Assembly: GCA_964527995.1 (NCBI GenBank)
Contig: CAZGRP010000028.1
Span: 1 to 54,153 of the forward strand
Direction: 5' to 3'
DNA length: 54,153 bases
Origin: CAZGRP01 sp964527995
GTDB lineage: Bacteria; Zhuqueibacterota; Zhuqueibacteria; Oceanimicrobiales; CAZGRP01
In this document: piece after piece, positions 1 to 8,650 of the stretch
How positions within the stretch are numbered: the stretch's first letter is position 1
Layout: each line of letters opens with the position of its first letter
The notes under the pieces: generated by a model
Database searches by the model: none
The model's input: the letters and a program-made list of their open reading frames with translations, nothing else
Told to the model about the DNA's origin: nothing
Made by a program: the position numbers and the translations under genes

Positions 1-861
1 CGGGCTCCTTTCGGTATGCTGCGTACCAAGATCGACTTGAGCCTTGCTTCCCTCCTGGCCTGGCACTCTCAGAGGACCCGGCTCACCACCTTGAGGCTCA
101 ACTTCCGGCAGAGTCGAGCCCGTGATCGTCCCATCCTCGCCCGAAAGCGATGTTGCCGCGCCCGGCGACGAGTCTGAGGGATTTTCAGGCTCGCCACCTG
201 GCAGAGAGTTCAATTCCTCACCGCCACTCCCCACAGCCACACTCGGACGAGGTGTGGCACGAAAGTCGGGCTCGTGTTGTACCAGGCCGGATGCAGCGGG
301 TGGAGCGCTCATCACCTCAGGCAGCGACCCGGCGGTTTTGGCCTGCAGTCCACCTTCGCTCACCCCCTGCTGTGTTTCACCCGAGCCGAAGCTCGAATAC
401 ACCTCTCGAACCGAAGACGATTGCAGGTCCGACCCCACCTGCTCGGCTACCGCTTGTTCACCCAGAAAGGACAGCCCGGTCTCGTTCGCCCCGGCGGTGA
501 CCACGGCTGAGCGTTTCCAAACACCGTGCCGCGGGGCCATGCCTGGCACGCCACCATCGATCTGCCCGGCGCCAATAGCCTCAAGGTCCACTTCCTCAGC
601 AACAAAGCGGCCACCGGAAAGAGAGCCATGGCCGAGTTCCACACCGTTGCCCCCGCCAAGAGCTGCAGGCAGGTCCTTCGGCAACCCACCCAGGAGTTGC
701 ATCTGCCGCATGACGATCTTGTCCAGCAGGGCAGCGAACGCCGGGGAATCGGCTGCCTGGTCCGACACAACCCGGCCGCCGGAAGGTTGCAGGCTGGCTG
801 CCTGTGCCGGCATTCCCAGCGTTGAAAGAATCCGATTCATGTCGAAGACCGCCTGCTGCAT
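1..861 (-). CDS. fliK: Flagellar hook-length control protein FliK-like, N-terminal part (cut by window edge)
   Basis: An open frame runs from an ATG at 861 to the window edge with no stop, giving 287 visible residues that begin MQQAVFDMNRILSTLG. It lies 2 bp after the motE stop, as the last visible gene of the flagellar operon. The visible part is low complexity, rich in Gly, Ser, Pro, Glu and Gln, with no recognisable fold. That is usual for the N-terminal two thirds of FliK, the secreted ruler that switches the export apparatus from hook to filament substrates. The conserved C-terminal domain would lie beyond base 1, so the name rests on position (after fliJ and motE) and composition. It could also be another secreted flagellar protein of the same locus. 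Confidence 0.62.
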   Translation of the reverse strand, partial: MQQAVFDMNRILSTLGMPAQAASLQPSGGRVVSDQAADSPAFAALLDKIVMRQMQLLGGLPKDLPAALGGGNGVELGHGSLSGGRFVAEEVDLEAIGAGQIDGGVPGMAPRHGVWKRSAVVTAGANETGLSFLGEQAVAEQVGSDLQSSSVREVYSSFGSGETQQGVSEGGLQAKTAGSLPEVMSAPPAASGLVQHEPDFRATPRPSVAVGSGGEELNSLPGGEPENPSDSSPGAATSLSGEDGTITGSTLPEVEPQGGEPGPLRVPGQEGSKAQVDLGTQHTERSP

Positions 862-863
862 CG

Positions 864-1570
864 TCACCTGAGTTTCACTGTCATCTTTCGTGCGATTCGG
901 GCCGCCCGGCTTGGCGACAGAGCCGCCAGAACTTTCGCAGCGCTTCTCTCGCGCATCGCCAGAAGAACCGCGGCCATCACATTGTCGTCGATACGCGCTG
1001 CCAGCGAGTCGATGGCAGCCGGCTGCATGGAGCTGAAGATACCGGCGAGCTTCTTGATCCGTTGATCGTGCGTAGCCTGCAGCATCGCCTCGGCCTGATC
1101 GATTTCGGCCGTCAATGCCGCCAGCCTGGCCTGTCGCTGGCTGATGACACTGGCCAGACTGTCGGTGACAGTTTTCAAGCTATCGATATCGAACAATTCA
1201 TTGCGGTACGCCTCAATGCGCTCCTCCCATTTGAGCTCCTCGCGCCTGAGAGAGTCCTGGATGGCCGACNNNNNNNNNNNNNNNNNNNNNNNNNNNNNNN
1301 NNNNNNNNNNNNNNNNNNNNNNNNNNNNNNNNNNNNNNNNNNNNNNNNNNNNNNNNNNNNNNNNNNNNNAATGCGCTCCTCCCATTTGAGCTCCTCGCGC
1401 CTGAGAGAGTCCTGGATGGCCGACGTCGGGTTCTTGGCCGTCGCCGTTGCCACTTTCGTCTCTCCGGCGGGAATCGCTGCCCGCTTGCCGCGCACGACGA
1501 AATACATGGCTCCAAAAGTAATCGCGAACGACCCCAACAGCGCCGCCGCGAGCATGAGATAGCTTTTCAC
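864..1570 (-). CDS. motE: MotE-family flagellar protein (MgtE-N-like), interrupted by an assembly gap
   Basis: The reading begins at a GTG at 1570 and stops at 864. The 100-N gap plus a duplicated 55-bp flank add 155 bases and break the frame; removing them restores one 183-residue frame. Residues 1-26 form a single hydrophobic anchor (MKSYLMLAAALLGSFAITFG). A charged coiled-coil stretch follows, and a C-terminal helical domain (KKLAGIFSSMQPAAIDSLAA, then VMAAVLLAMRERSAAKVLAA) resembles the MgtE intracellular N domain. MotE proteins are membrane-anchored flagellar chaperones or stator-associated proteins usually encoded beside fliJ and fliK, as here. The gene is very probably intact in the organism; only the assembly is broken. 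Confidence 0.8.
1215..1424. other. Scaffold gap of 100 N flanked by identical 55-bp copies
   Basis: Bases 1270-1369 are N. The 55 bases before the gap (1215-1269) and the 55 bases after it (1370-1424) are identical. Exactly 55 bp at both gaps in this window points to the overlap of two de Bruijn contig ends (k = 55) placed side by side with a default 100-N spacer. The true sequence most likely has one copy and no gap. Confidence 0.93.
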
Positions 1571-1600
1571 TTCTGCTTCCGCTCCATGAGAAACGTTTTG

Positions 1601-2056
1601 CTACGCCGGTGGCAGACCGTTGGTCCGGCCATGCCGAATCGTTACATGCTCGTCCATTTCCTTCTGATTCTGCCGAGCCACTTCTTGCAGATGGCGCTTG
1701 AGATCTCTCTCCTTGACCTTCTCAAAGATGCGCCTTTGTTGATAGAGTTCGACGACACGCTGCCGTTGTTGCTCGATGTCATCTTCGAGCCGGCTGATGG
1801 CAACTTGTTCCCTCTTGATCGCCGCCTCCAGGCGTGACAGCTCGCGCAGATAATCGAGGATGACCGACACCATGGAGGCGGAGCCTTCCCGTGGCGTTCC
1901 CTCCTTGCGGGTTGCATCCCACTCCTGCTGTATCTGGGAGATCATTTCGCTGTGCCTTTCCTTCTCGCTCTTCAGCCTCTGCAATTCTTCGATGCCCTTG
2001 TTCTCCAGAAGCTTGCGGGTGCGCAGAATGCGCTCAAATCGATACCGGAATTTCAT
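1601..2056 (-). CDS. fliJ: Flagellar export protein FliJ
   Basis: A 151-residue, highly charged, almost wholly helical protein starting MKFRYRFERILRTRKLLENK, the typical FliJ opening. It forms a long coiled coil through about residue 135 with repeated Glu, Arg, Lys and Gln heptads. FliJ is the cytoplasmic stalk that links the FliI ATPase ring to the FlhA gate and escorts export chaperones. The length fits the family (about 147). It lies 15 bp downstream of fliI and 30 bp upstream of motE, the standard place in the operon. Confidence 0.9.
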   Translation of the reverse strand: MKFRYRFERILRTRKLLENKGIEELQRLKSEKERHSEMISQIQQEWDATRKEGTPREGSASMVSVILDYLRELSRLEAAIKREQVAISRLEDDIEQQRQRVVELYQQRRIFEKVKERDLKRHLQEVARQNQKEMDEHVTIRHGRTNGLPPA

Positions 2057-2071
2057 GACAACGTGCGCTCC

Positions 2072-3415
2072 TCAGTTTTGCAGCTGCGTGGCAAGATGGA
2101 CAAGCCGTTGCGAAATCTCCTCGAACGAGCCGGCCTTTTCATTGAAGCTTTGGCGAAGGAAACCCATCACCTTGTCGGCGTGACGCAGGGCCCGGTCGAT
2201 GCGGGGATTGCTACCGTGGGCATAAGCGCCGATATTGACCAGGTCCTCGGCTTCGCGATGGGTCGCCAGGAGTTCGATGATCTGCTGTGCTGCCTGGAAG
2301 TGCGCCTCCGAGACCACGTCTCGCATCACGCGGCTGACACTCTGAAGCGGATCGATGGCCGGGTAGTGGTTCCGGCTGGCCAGTTCTCGTGAAAGGACTA
2401 CATGCCCGTCGAGAATGGACCGCGCCGTATCGGCCACCGGATCGTTGAGGTCGTCCCCCTCAACCAGGACCGTGTAGAGGCCCGTGATGCTGCCAACGCG
2501 CCCGGTTCCGGCGCGCTCCAGGAGCTTGGGCAACATGGTGAAGGTCGAGGGTGTGTAGCCACGGGCAGTGGGGGGCTCGCCCACCGCCAGGCCGATCTCG
2601 CGCTGGGCCATGGCGACCCGCGTCAGCGAATCCAGCATGAGGATGACATGCAGGCCCTGGTCACGAAAGTATTCGGCAATCGCTGTGGCTGTGTAGGCGC
2701 CCTTCAGGCGGGTCAATGCCATCTCGTCGGAGGTGACTACCACGACAACCGACCGCTGCAACCCTTCCTCCTTGAGGTCTCGCTCCAGGAACTCGCGCAC
2801 TTCGCGACCGCGCTCGCCGATCAAAGCGATCACGTTGACATCGGCACTGGTACCCTGGGCGATCATGCCGAGCAGTACGCTTTTGCCGACGCCGCTGCCA
2901 GCAAAGATGCCGAGACGCTGGCCCCGCCCGCAACTCATCAGCGCGTCGATGGCCCGAATCCCGGTGCCGATCGGCCGATCGATCCGCTGTCGCTCCAGTG
3001 GCCTGGGTGGCTCTCCGTGGATCGGCCGCCGCGCCGTCGCCCGCAGCGGTCCTTTGCCATCGATGGGCTGACCCAGCCCGTTGATGACACGACCGAGGAG
3101 CTCGGGCCCGACGGTTACCGAGAAGCTGCCTTGACTGCGGGTGACTTCCGCACCAGGGCAGATGCCGCTCAAGTCGCGCAGGGGCATCAGCAGGACACGG
3201 TCGTCGCGAAACCCGACGACCTCGGCTGCTCCGCTGTATCCACTGTCCCAGGACTGAACGTAGCAGAGGTCTCCCACCGACGCCGTCGGCCCCACGGCCT
3301 CGATCAGGTTGCCCACCAGCCGGCTGACCCTGCCGCGGGTTTGGATGGTATCGAGCCGACCCAGGCGACTCCGCACCAGATCGACGAGCGTCGTTCTCTC
3401 CCGGTCACTCAGCAT
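2072..3415 (-). CDS. fliI: Flagellum-specific ATP synthase FliI
   Basis: The start MLSDRERTTLV at 3415 overlaps the end of fliH by 11 bases and gives 447 residues, the usual FliI size; a longer upstream in-frame reading is out of frame with fliH coding sense and was not used. An F1-beta-like ATPase core is present with Walker A GSGVGKS near residues 171-177, a Walker B segment VILMLDSLTRVAMAQREIGL, and the FliI/YscN signature region around PPTARGYTPSTFTMLPKLLE. It energises unfolding and loading of flagellar substrates at the cytoplasmic face of the export apparatus. It is co-transcribed with fliH and fliJ, its regulator and stalk. Confidence 0.95.
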   Translation of the reverse strand: MLSDRERTTLVDLVRSRLGRLDTIQTRGRVSRLVGNLIEAVGPTASVGDLCYVQSWDSGYSGAAEVVGFRDDRVLLMPLRDLSGICPGAEVTRSQGSFSVTVGPELLGRVINGLGQPIDGKGPLRATARRPIHGEPPRPLERQRIDRPIGTGIRAIDALMSCGRGQRLGIFAGSGVGKSVLLGMIAQGTSADVNVIALIGERGREVREFLERDLKEEGLQRSVVVVVTSDEMALTRLKGAYTATAIAEYFRDQGLHVILMLDSLTRVAMAQREIGLAVGEPPTARGYTPSTFTMLPKLLERAGTGRVGSITGLYTVLVEGDDLNDPVADTARSILDGHVVLSRELASRNHYPAIDPLQSVSRVMRDVVSEAHFQAAQQIIELLATHREAEDLVNIGAYAHGSNPRIDRALRHADKVMGFLRQSFNEKAGSFEEISQRLVHLATQLQN

Positions 3416-4118
3416 CCACAAAGTCTCCGAAAAGATTCTTCTCGATCTCCTCGAGCTGCGACTCGAGCGTGGCATCGACCAGTCCGACATTGGTCTCCAC
3501 GATGCAGCCACCCGGCGTAACGGTCTCGTCTGCCTTGAAAGTGACCCGGTCCACACGATCCCGCATTTCCCGGATCAGGTTTGCGTCCGATTCCAGGCGT
3601 TCGAGATCCGCCGGGTTGACGTGAACCACGGCTTCGGAAGCGTGTGAGATTCGCTTCACGGCTTCGCGAACGACGTAGTGGATCATGTCTGGGTTGAGGC
3701 GGATCTCTGAGTGAATCACCTTTTTGGCGATTTCGAAGGCAAGCCGAAGCACAGTGACCTCGGCCTGTTGCATCGTTTCGTCGATTTTCTCGCGCCATTG
3801 CCTGGCAAGCTCGGCCACCAAGGAAAACTCTCGTTCGAGATCGTGTCGGGCTTCCTGCCGTCCCTTCTGGATGCCTTCGGCCAGGCCGCGCTGGTAGGCG
3901 GCATCGAGCTCCGCCGGGTCCGGCGTGACCGAGGTGGAGTGCACGGTCTGCGGTTCGCCGGTACCTCCTTCGAGGTCCGAAACTGCCCGCACCTCGGACC
4001 AGTCCTGCGCTGTTCTCAGATCGGCAAAAGGATAGACCTCAATGCCGGTTTGGCCGGGAACCACTCGAAAGATGGGCCTGGGTAACGACACCCTACACGA
4101 TGAATTCTTCCTGAGCAT
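3405..4118 (-). CDS. fliH: Flagellar assembly protein FliH
   Basis: The body is typical FliH: a variable Pro-rich N terminus, a central AYQRGLAEGIQKGRQEA glycine-spaced helix (about residues 75-95), then a coiled coil and the C-terminal V-ATPase E-subunit-like domain (VTPGGCIVETNVGLVDATLE). FliH dimers bind and hold back the FliI ATPase and dock it at the motor. Two starts are possible: ATG at 4118, overlapping fliG by 26 bases, or GTG at 4091, one base after the fliG stop. The ATG is given, but the purine-rich stretch touches it directly, so the GTG is a real alternative. Confidence 0.85.
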   Translation of the reverse strand: MLRKNSSCRVSLPRPIFRVVPGQTGIEVYPFADLRTAQDWSEVRAVSDLEGGTGEPQTVHSTSVTPDPAELDAAYQRGLAEGIQKGRQEARHDLEREFSLVAELARQWREKIDETMQQAEVTVLRLAFEIAKKVIHSEIRLNPDMIHYVVREAVKRISHASEAVVHVNPADLERLESDANLIREMRDRVDRVTFKADETVTPGGCIVETNVGLVDATLESQLEEIEKNLFGDFVDAE

Positions 4119-5267
4119 CTCCTCTTCCCATGATGACGATCTCGCCCTCCTCCTCCAGATTGCGCACAATGGCTACGATCTCTCGCTGGGCTTCCTCGAC
4201 GACCTTCACCCGCGTCGGCCCCATCAGTTCGATCTCTTCGCGGATCATGCCAGCGGCGCGCTCGGACATGTTGTTGAAGAACTTGTTTCGAATCTCGTTG
4301 CTGCTGCCCTTCAAAGCCACGGCCAGCATCTTGCTGTCCACTTCTTTGAGAACTCGCTGCACCGAGCGGTCGTCAAGCAGAAGGATGTCCTCGTAGGTGA
4401 ACATCAGGTTACGAATCTCCTGGGCGAGCATCGGGTCCCGCTCGTCGAGGGACTCCAGAATGGCGCGTTCGACCGTCTTGCTGGAGTTGTTCAGAATTTC
4501 GGCAACCACCATGGCACCACCCGCCTCGTTCAATTCTCCACTCACTTCACCCTCAAGACGCTCGGTCAATGTCTGCTCCACCGTCTGCAACAGTTCGGTT
4601 GAGATCTTCTCCATGGTTCCGATGCGATAGGTCACGTCGTCCTGGAGCTCTCGCGGCAGCCGCGCCAGGACCAGAGCCGCCTGTCGTGGTTCGAGGTGTG
4701 TCAGAATCAAGGCGATGGTTTGCGGATGTTCATTCTGGAGCATTCCGGCCAGTTGGGTCGCATCGATGTGCTTCAGCATATTGAAGCCGCTGGTGCTGAT
4801 CGCCGATTGCACGCGATGAACGATCTCGTACGCCTTGACGCCACCGATCGATTGTTCGAGAAGCCGTTGTGCGTACTCCATGCCGCCGTCGATGATATAG
4901 TCGCGCACCTTGACCATCTGGTAAAACTCATCGACGACATGCTCAATCACCTCCGACGGGATGTCTTTGAGGTTGGCGATCTCCAGCGACAGCTCCTCGA
5001 TATCGCGCTCGCGCAAGTTCTTGAACACCCTCGAGGCCGCGTCTACGCCGAGCGCCACGAGCAGAATCGCTNNNNNNNNNNNNNNNNNNNNNNNNNNNNN
5101 NNNNNNNNNNNNNNNNNNNNNNNNNNNNNNNNNNNNNNNNNNNNNNNNNNNNNNNNNNNNNNNNNNNNNNNGTTCTTGAACACCCTCGAGGCCGCGTCTA
5201 CGCCGAGCGCCACGAGCAGAATCGCTGCCTTCTGTTTACCAGTCAGTTCCTCGTATGTCACCACCAA
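4093..5267 (-). CDS. fliG: Flagellar motor switch protein FliG, interrupted by an assembly gap
   Basis: Collapsing the false gap at 5072-5171 and one 55-bp copy gives 339 residues, matching FliG (about 331-338). The N terminus is MVVTYEELTGKQKAAILLVA. The middle carries the EHPQT surface motif of the FliM-binding domain (ATQLAGMLQNEHPQTIALIL). The C-terminal torque domain ends in the charged ridge helix with MFTYEDILLLDDRSVQRVLK. FliG sits on the MS ring and converts stator ion flow into torque. The start is a TTG-GTG-GTG cluster just after the fliF stop; GAGGAAGG gives best spacing to the GTG at 5264, so the first one or two codons are uncertain. Confidence 0.93.
5017..5226. other. Second scaffold gap of 100 N flanked by identical 55-bp copies
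   Basis: Bases 5072-5171 are N; 5017-5071 and 5172-5226 are the same 55-bp sequence. As at 1270-1369, this is the expected product of joining two contigs that end in the same 55-mer. Removing 155 bases makes fliG one continuous frame. Confidence 0.93.
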
Positions 5268-6785
5268 CTATCCTTCCTCAACGATCCAACTGCGCAGTAA
5301 CTTGGCCACTTCGTCGGGCCGGTTCTTTGTGATGTTGGTGACAAACCTCTGGCGCTCGAGCCGCATCTGCGTGGCTTGGGGGATTTGCTCGGCGCTCGAT
5401 TCAATCAGGGCCGGTAGATCCTTGGCAGGTGGCCTTTCCAACCCGCTGCGCAACCGTCTGATCATGGAGCGAAGCACGAGAAGCAGCGTCAGAATCGCCA
5501 GCGCCGCGAAAACCCGCTTCAACCAGATCCCAACGAATTCTTCGCCACCGATCCCGAGAGGTCGTTTCGGTTCGACTTGCTCCTCTGTGCTGAACGGCAT
5601 GTTGAGGACTTCCACAACATCGCCTCTGTCGGCTTTGTAGCCGACGGCTCCGCGCACAAGGTTGGCAAGCTTCTGCATCTCCTCGTCGGAGCGCGGCACA
5701 TATTTTTTCACCGGCTTGCCATCTGCCCCTGTCGTCGTCTCGTAATGGCCGTTCACCATGACGGCCACCGAGAGTCGTTTGACGTTTCCGCCGTTCTGCA
5801 CCACGCGCTCAACAGTGCGGTTGATCTCGTAATTGGTGATCGTGTTCTCCGTTCGCCCGCCGGAACCAGCGCTGTCCTGGCTCGGCGAGCTTTGTGTGGA
5901 GATCTCTTCGCTGCGAATCACCTGTCCATCCGGGTCGTAGCTCTCCTTCGTCCGCTCGACCTTGTCAAAATCCAATTCCGCCGTCACCCGCACGACTGAA
6001 TTGTTGCGGCCAACCACACCATCGAGGAGTGACTGCACCTTGCCTGCCAGGTAGTTCTCGACCTGCTTCTGAAGCTCGAGCTGGGTCGAGGTCAGAGAGA
6101 ACTGATCGCCGTCAGGGCGGTTATCCGAAAGAATGTTGCCGCGTTCGTCAACGATCGTGACATCGCGGCTGTCGAGGCCTTCGACGCTGGCCGCCACCAG
6201 GTGGGCGATGCCGTTGACCTGGCGTGGACTGAGCCTGGCTCCCGGCTTGAGACGAAGTGCAACGGATGCGGTAGCGGGTTTCTGGTCGCGCACGAACACC
6301 GACGGCTCGGGGATGACGATGTGAATGCGCGCGTTGTCGATCTCGTCCAGGCCGCGGATCGTGCGCGCCAGTTCGCCCTCGAGGGCGCGGCGATAGTTGA
6401 GTTTCTGAACGAAATCGGTTACGCCGATGTTGTTCCGGTCGAAAAGCTCGTAGCCGACCACCCCGGACTGCGGTAGCCCCAGAGCGGCAAAATCCAAGCG
6501 CAGGTCATACACTTTCTGCGCCGGCACTTTGATGGTCTGGCCGTTGTTCTCCAGCACGTAGGGGACACCATCCTTCCTGAGCTGCTCGACGATGGCGCCC
6601 GCGTCCTTCGCTTCCAGATCGGAAAAGAGGACAGTGTACTGGGTTCGATTGGCCCACAGCACGATGCTGGCAATGGCCACGATCGATCCGACCGCCGTGA
6701 GCACCAGCGTCACCCGCTGGCCGGCGGAAAGGCGCTTCCAGAAATCAAGCAGCGGCGACAAAATGGATTGGAGTGTTTCGGGCAT
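5268..6785 (-). CDS. fliF: Flagellar MS-ring protein FliF
   Basis: A 505-residue protein starting MPETLQSILSPLLDFWKRLS. It has a first membrane segment at about residues 24-44 (VTLVLTAVGSIVAIASIVLW), two periplasmic ring-building/YscJ-like modules (FSDLEAKDAGAIVEQLRKDG; GLDEIDNARIHIVIPEPSVF), a Ser/Gly-rich linker, a second membrane segment near 440-460 (VFAALAILTLLLVLRSMI) and a cytoplasmic tail that contacts FliG. It forms the MS ring around the export gate. The stop abuts the fliG start, so translation is probably coupled. It is slightly shorter than enterobacterial FliF (about 550). Confidence 0.96.
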   Translation of the reverse strand: MPETLQSILSPLLDFWKRLSAGQRVTLVLTAVGSIVAIASIVLWANRTQYTVLFSDLEAKDAGAIVEQLRKDGVPYVLENNGQTIKVPAQKVYDLRLDFAALGLPQSGVVGYELFDRNNIGVTDFVQKLNYRRALEGELARTIRGLDEIDNARIHIVIPEPSVFVRDQKPATASVALRLKPGARLSPRQVNGIAHLVAASVEGLDSRDVTIVDERGNILSDNRPDGDQFSLTSTQLELQKQVENYLAGKVQSLLDGVVGRNNSVVRVTAELDFDKVERTKESYDPDGQVIRSEEISTQSSPSQDSAGSGGRTENTITNYEINRTVERVVQNGGNVKRLSVAVMVNGHYETTTGADGKPVKKYVPRSDEEMQKLANLVRGAVGYKADRGDVVEVLNMPFSTEEQVEPKRPLGIGGEEFVGIWLKRVFAALAILTLLLVLRSMIRRLRSGLERPPAKDLPALIESSAEQIPQATQMRLERQRFVTNITKNRPDEVAKLLRSWIVEEG

Positions 6786-6787
6786 CG

Positions 6788-7090
6788 TTACACTTGCATG
6801 CGCATGATTTCGTGATAAGCCTCCAGCATCTTGTTACGAATCTCCATCAGCAAGTCGAAACTGACGTCGGCCTTCTCGACCGCAATCATCACCTGATGCA
6901 GGTCGGTGGACTCTCCGGAGGCCAGCTTGTCGATGGCTTCGCCTGCGTCTCGCTGTAGCTGATCGACGTCGTTGATGAACTTGCTGATGGTGTCGCTGAA
7001 GCTCGCGCCCTGCGGCTGCTTCTGCTGAGGAGCTTTCGTCGCCTCCGGAAGCAACGGCGGAGTGAATTTTCCGATTTGATCAACTGCCAA
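6788..7090 (-). CDS. fliE: Flagellar hook-basal body protein FliE
   Basis: Small protein ending ADVSFDLLMEIRNKMLEAYH then EIMRMQV, the FliE C-terminal signature; FliE joins the MS ring to the proximal rod. The start is chosen as TTG at 7090 (100 residues) because a perfect GGAGGAGGT lies 6 bases upstream. The only ATG (7117, 109 residues) has no ribosome site and stands 3 bases after a GC-rich hairpin (7121-7147). The N-terminal 40 residues are Pro/Gln rich. Two bases separate it from fliF. Confidence 0.93.
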   Translation of the reverse strand: MAVDQIGKFTPPLLPEATKAPQQKQPQGASFSDTISKFINDVDQLQRDAGEAIDKLASGESTDLHQVMIAVEKADVSFDLLMEIRNKMLEAYHEIMRMQV

Positions 7091-7120
7091 TGGGATACCT
7101 CCTCCACTGAGGTCCATGGC

Positions 7121-7147
7121 CCGGCGGCACGTTTGCGCCGCCGCCGG
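7121..7147 (-). other. Intergenic stem-loop before fliE
   Basis: Perfect 8-bp arms CCGGCGGC and GCCGCCGG with an 11-base loop lie 8 bases after the stop of the preceding gene. There is no U tract, so it is not a good intrinsic terminator. It may be a processing or stability element in the operon mRNA. Confidence 0.5.
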
Positions 7148-7154
7148 TTCTGCC

Positions 7155-7493
7155 CTATCCTTTTAGATCCACATGCTGGCCCAGGTCCGCCGGCGGCATT
7201 TCGCCGCGAACATACGCAGCCGTTCCGAAGTCACCGCCGCCCTTCTGAAAAAGAGCGCTGAGGAAGCGCTTCTCTTCGTCGCTGAGATAGGCGGCCATCC
7301 GAGGCGAAGCAATCTCCGGCGGCTTTCCGGGCTGGGGCGACGCCTTGGCATCTGCGGCAGCGGGCGTGCCGCTCTCCCGGATCGAAAACCGGGCGCGTTC
7401 CGTTGCCGAGTCGGCCTTCTTCACCCCGGCGCCGGTGGTGACACGTTGCGTTTGCACAAAGGGCGGCTGGTAGGTCACCTGATCGATCTTCAT
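7155..7493 (-). CDS. Hypothetical protein encoded between flgC and fliE
   Basis: A 112-residue protein starting MKIDQVTYQPPFVQTQRV, chosen because GGGGAG lies 5 bases upstream; a longer in-frame extension to 7613 is mostly intergenic-looking. The first 75 residues are disordered (Pro, Ala, Ser, Thr). The C-terminal third holds the only fold-like part, YLSDEEKRFLSALFQKGG, followed by a Gly/Pro tail. I do not recognise the family. Its place inside the basal-body operon, 38 bp or more from each neighbour, suggests a flagellar assembly accessory or secreted protein. Confidence 0.7.
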   Translation of the reverse strand: MKIDQVTYQPPFVQTQRVTTGAGVKKADSATERARFSIRESGTPAAADAKASPQPGKPPEIASPRMAAYLSDEEKRFLSALFQKGGGDFGTAAYVRGEMPPADLGQHVDLKG

Positions 7494-7631
7494 TGCGGCT
7501 CCCCGTGTTCCTCCGAGTGATCTGGTTTGCGTCGGTCCCCGATCGGCTGCAATTCCAAAAACCGCCGGGCAACGTGCCGTCCCTGGCCCGCTGCCTGGCA
7601 TTGCTACTTGCACGGCCCCCTACGGGTCTCC

Positions 7632-8132
7632 TTAGATCTGCAGAGACTTCTTGGCAATCTCTTTGGCGGCCTGGATTGCGGTCACGTTTGCCTCATACGC
7701 CCGCGTCGCCACGATCATGTCGGCCATCTCCGTTACCACATTGATGTTCGGCATGGCGACGTAGCCATCCGCGTCGGCGTCGGGATGGGAAGGATCGTAG
7801 ACAAGCCGCGGCTGGGAGTTCACAACCATTTCCTGGCTTTGCACTCCCCGAGGGAGGGTTTCACGCACGGGTGCCACAATCTTGTCGGCGCGCCGGTGCC
7901 CTGGCTGGGTGACCCGCAAGGAGATGTGAACGCCATCGAAAACCTCCCGGAATCCGTACGGTCGCGTTCCTTCGCTCATGGCCACGATGCGGCGACGATA
8001 GGGGCCGCCGTCCTTGGTCCGCGTCGTCTCGGCGTTGGCGATGTTGCTGGCGATAGCGTTCATGCGTCGTCTCTGGGCACTGAGCCCCGACGCACTGATG
8101 TCGAACGCGGGGAAGACACCTCTCAAGTTCAT
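7632..8132 (-). CDS. flgC: Flagellar basal-body rod protein FlgC
   Basis: A 166-residue proximal rod protein. The N terminus carries the rod/hook consensus (FDISASGLSAQRRRMNAIAS then NIANAETTRTKDGGPYRRR). The C terminus carries the matching helix VTEMADMIVATRAYEANVTA; together they form the D0 coiled coil of the rod. A proper GAGG ribosome site precedes the ATG by 5 bases. It follows flgB by 92 bp and is exported by the FliH/I/J apparatus encoded downstream. It is a little longer than E. coli FlgC (134), with an enlarged middle domain. Confidence 0.95.
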   Translation of the reverse strand: MNLRGVFPAFDISASGLSAQRRRMNAIASNIANAETTRTKDGGPYRRRIVAMSEGTRPYGFREVFDGVHISLRVTQPGHRRADKIVAPVRETLPRGVQSQEMVVNSQPRLVYDPSHPDADADGYVAMPNINVVTEMADMIVATRAYEANVTAIQAAKEIAKKSLQI

Positions 8133-8224
8133 GACCGCCTCATTGCAGTTGGGTTCTCATGAGATCGTTGTCATCTCGCGCATAAACCTTCGGCTCGATT
8201 GCGCCAGGTGGTTGTACCGCGATG

Positions 8225-8650
8225 TCAGAAAGCACGGCCGAAGATCGCCTTGCGCAGTTCTTTGAAATCGTGGGCTGCCAGCTTGGCGGCAGCACTGAAC
8301 AGGATCTGATTCTTCGCCAGAGCAGCCATCTCCTGGTCTACGTCGACATTGTTGATACCATTGAAATCGGTCTGCTCGGGAACCTCGACGATCTGTGGCT
8401 GCACCCTGTCCACCGATTCCCTCCCAATGGGGATGTGGCGCGAATGGGTCCTCCAGCCCTGCACACCGTCCCGGTTCATCGCCTTGCGAAGGGCTTCCTC
8501 GAAGACGACCTCCCGGCGCCGATACTCAGGCGTGCTGACATTGGCCAGATTGTTGGAGATCACATTCTGCCGCAGGCTGGAGGCATCGAGACTGCGCTTT
8601 AGAAGTGGAATCGAGGTTTGCTTGAACAAAACCCTGGTGAGAAGATTCAT
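8225..8650 (-). CDS. flgB: Flagellar basal-body rod protein FlgB
   Basis: First gene of the flagellar operon. The ATG at 8650 gives 141 residues beginning MNLLTRVLFKQTSIPLLKRS and containing the rod signature LRQNVISNNLANVSTPEYRR at about residues 26-45. An open frame continues upstream to 9085 but crosses the promoter and terminator region and looks non-coding. FlgB is the cell-proximal rod subunit. Transcription most likely starts near 8743 from the sigma-54 promoter at 8754-8769, leaving a leader of about 90 bases. Confidence 0.95.
   Translation of the reverse strand: MNLLTRVLFKQTSIPLLKRSLDASSLRQNVISNNLANVSTPEYRRREVVFEEALRKAMNRDGVQGWRTHSRHIPIGRESVDRVQPQIVEVPEQTDFNGINNVDVDQEMAALAKNQILFSAAAKLAAHDFKELRKAIFGRAF

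Noticed and set aside
122..871. 249-residue open frame on the plus strand at the left end
   Set aside because: It mirrors the fliK-like frame. The minus-strand frame has an ATG 2 bp after motE and FliK-like composition; the plus-strand product is Pro/Ser/Arg rich with no fold or ribosome site.
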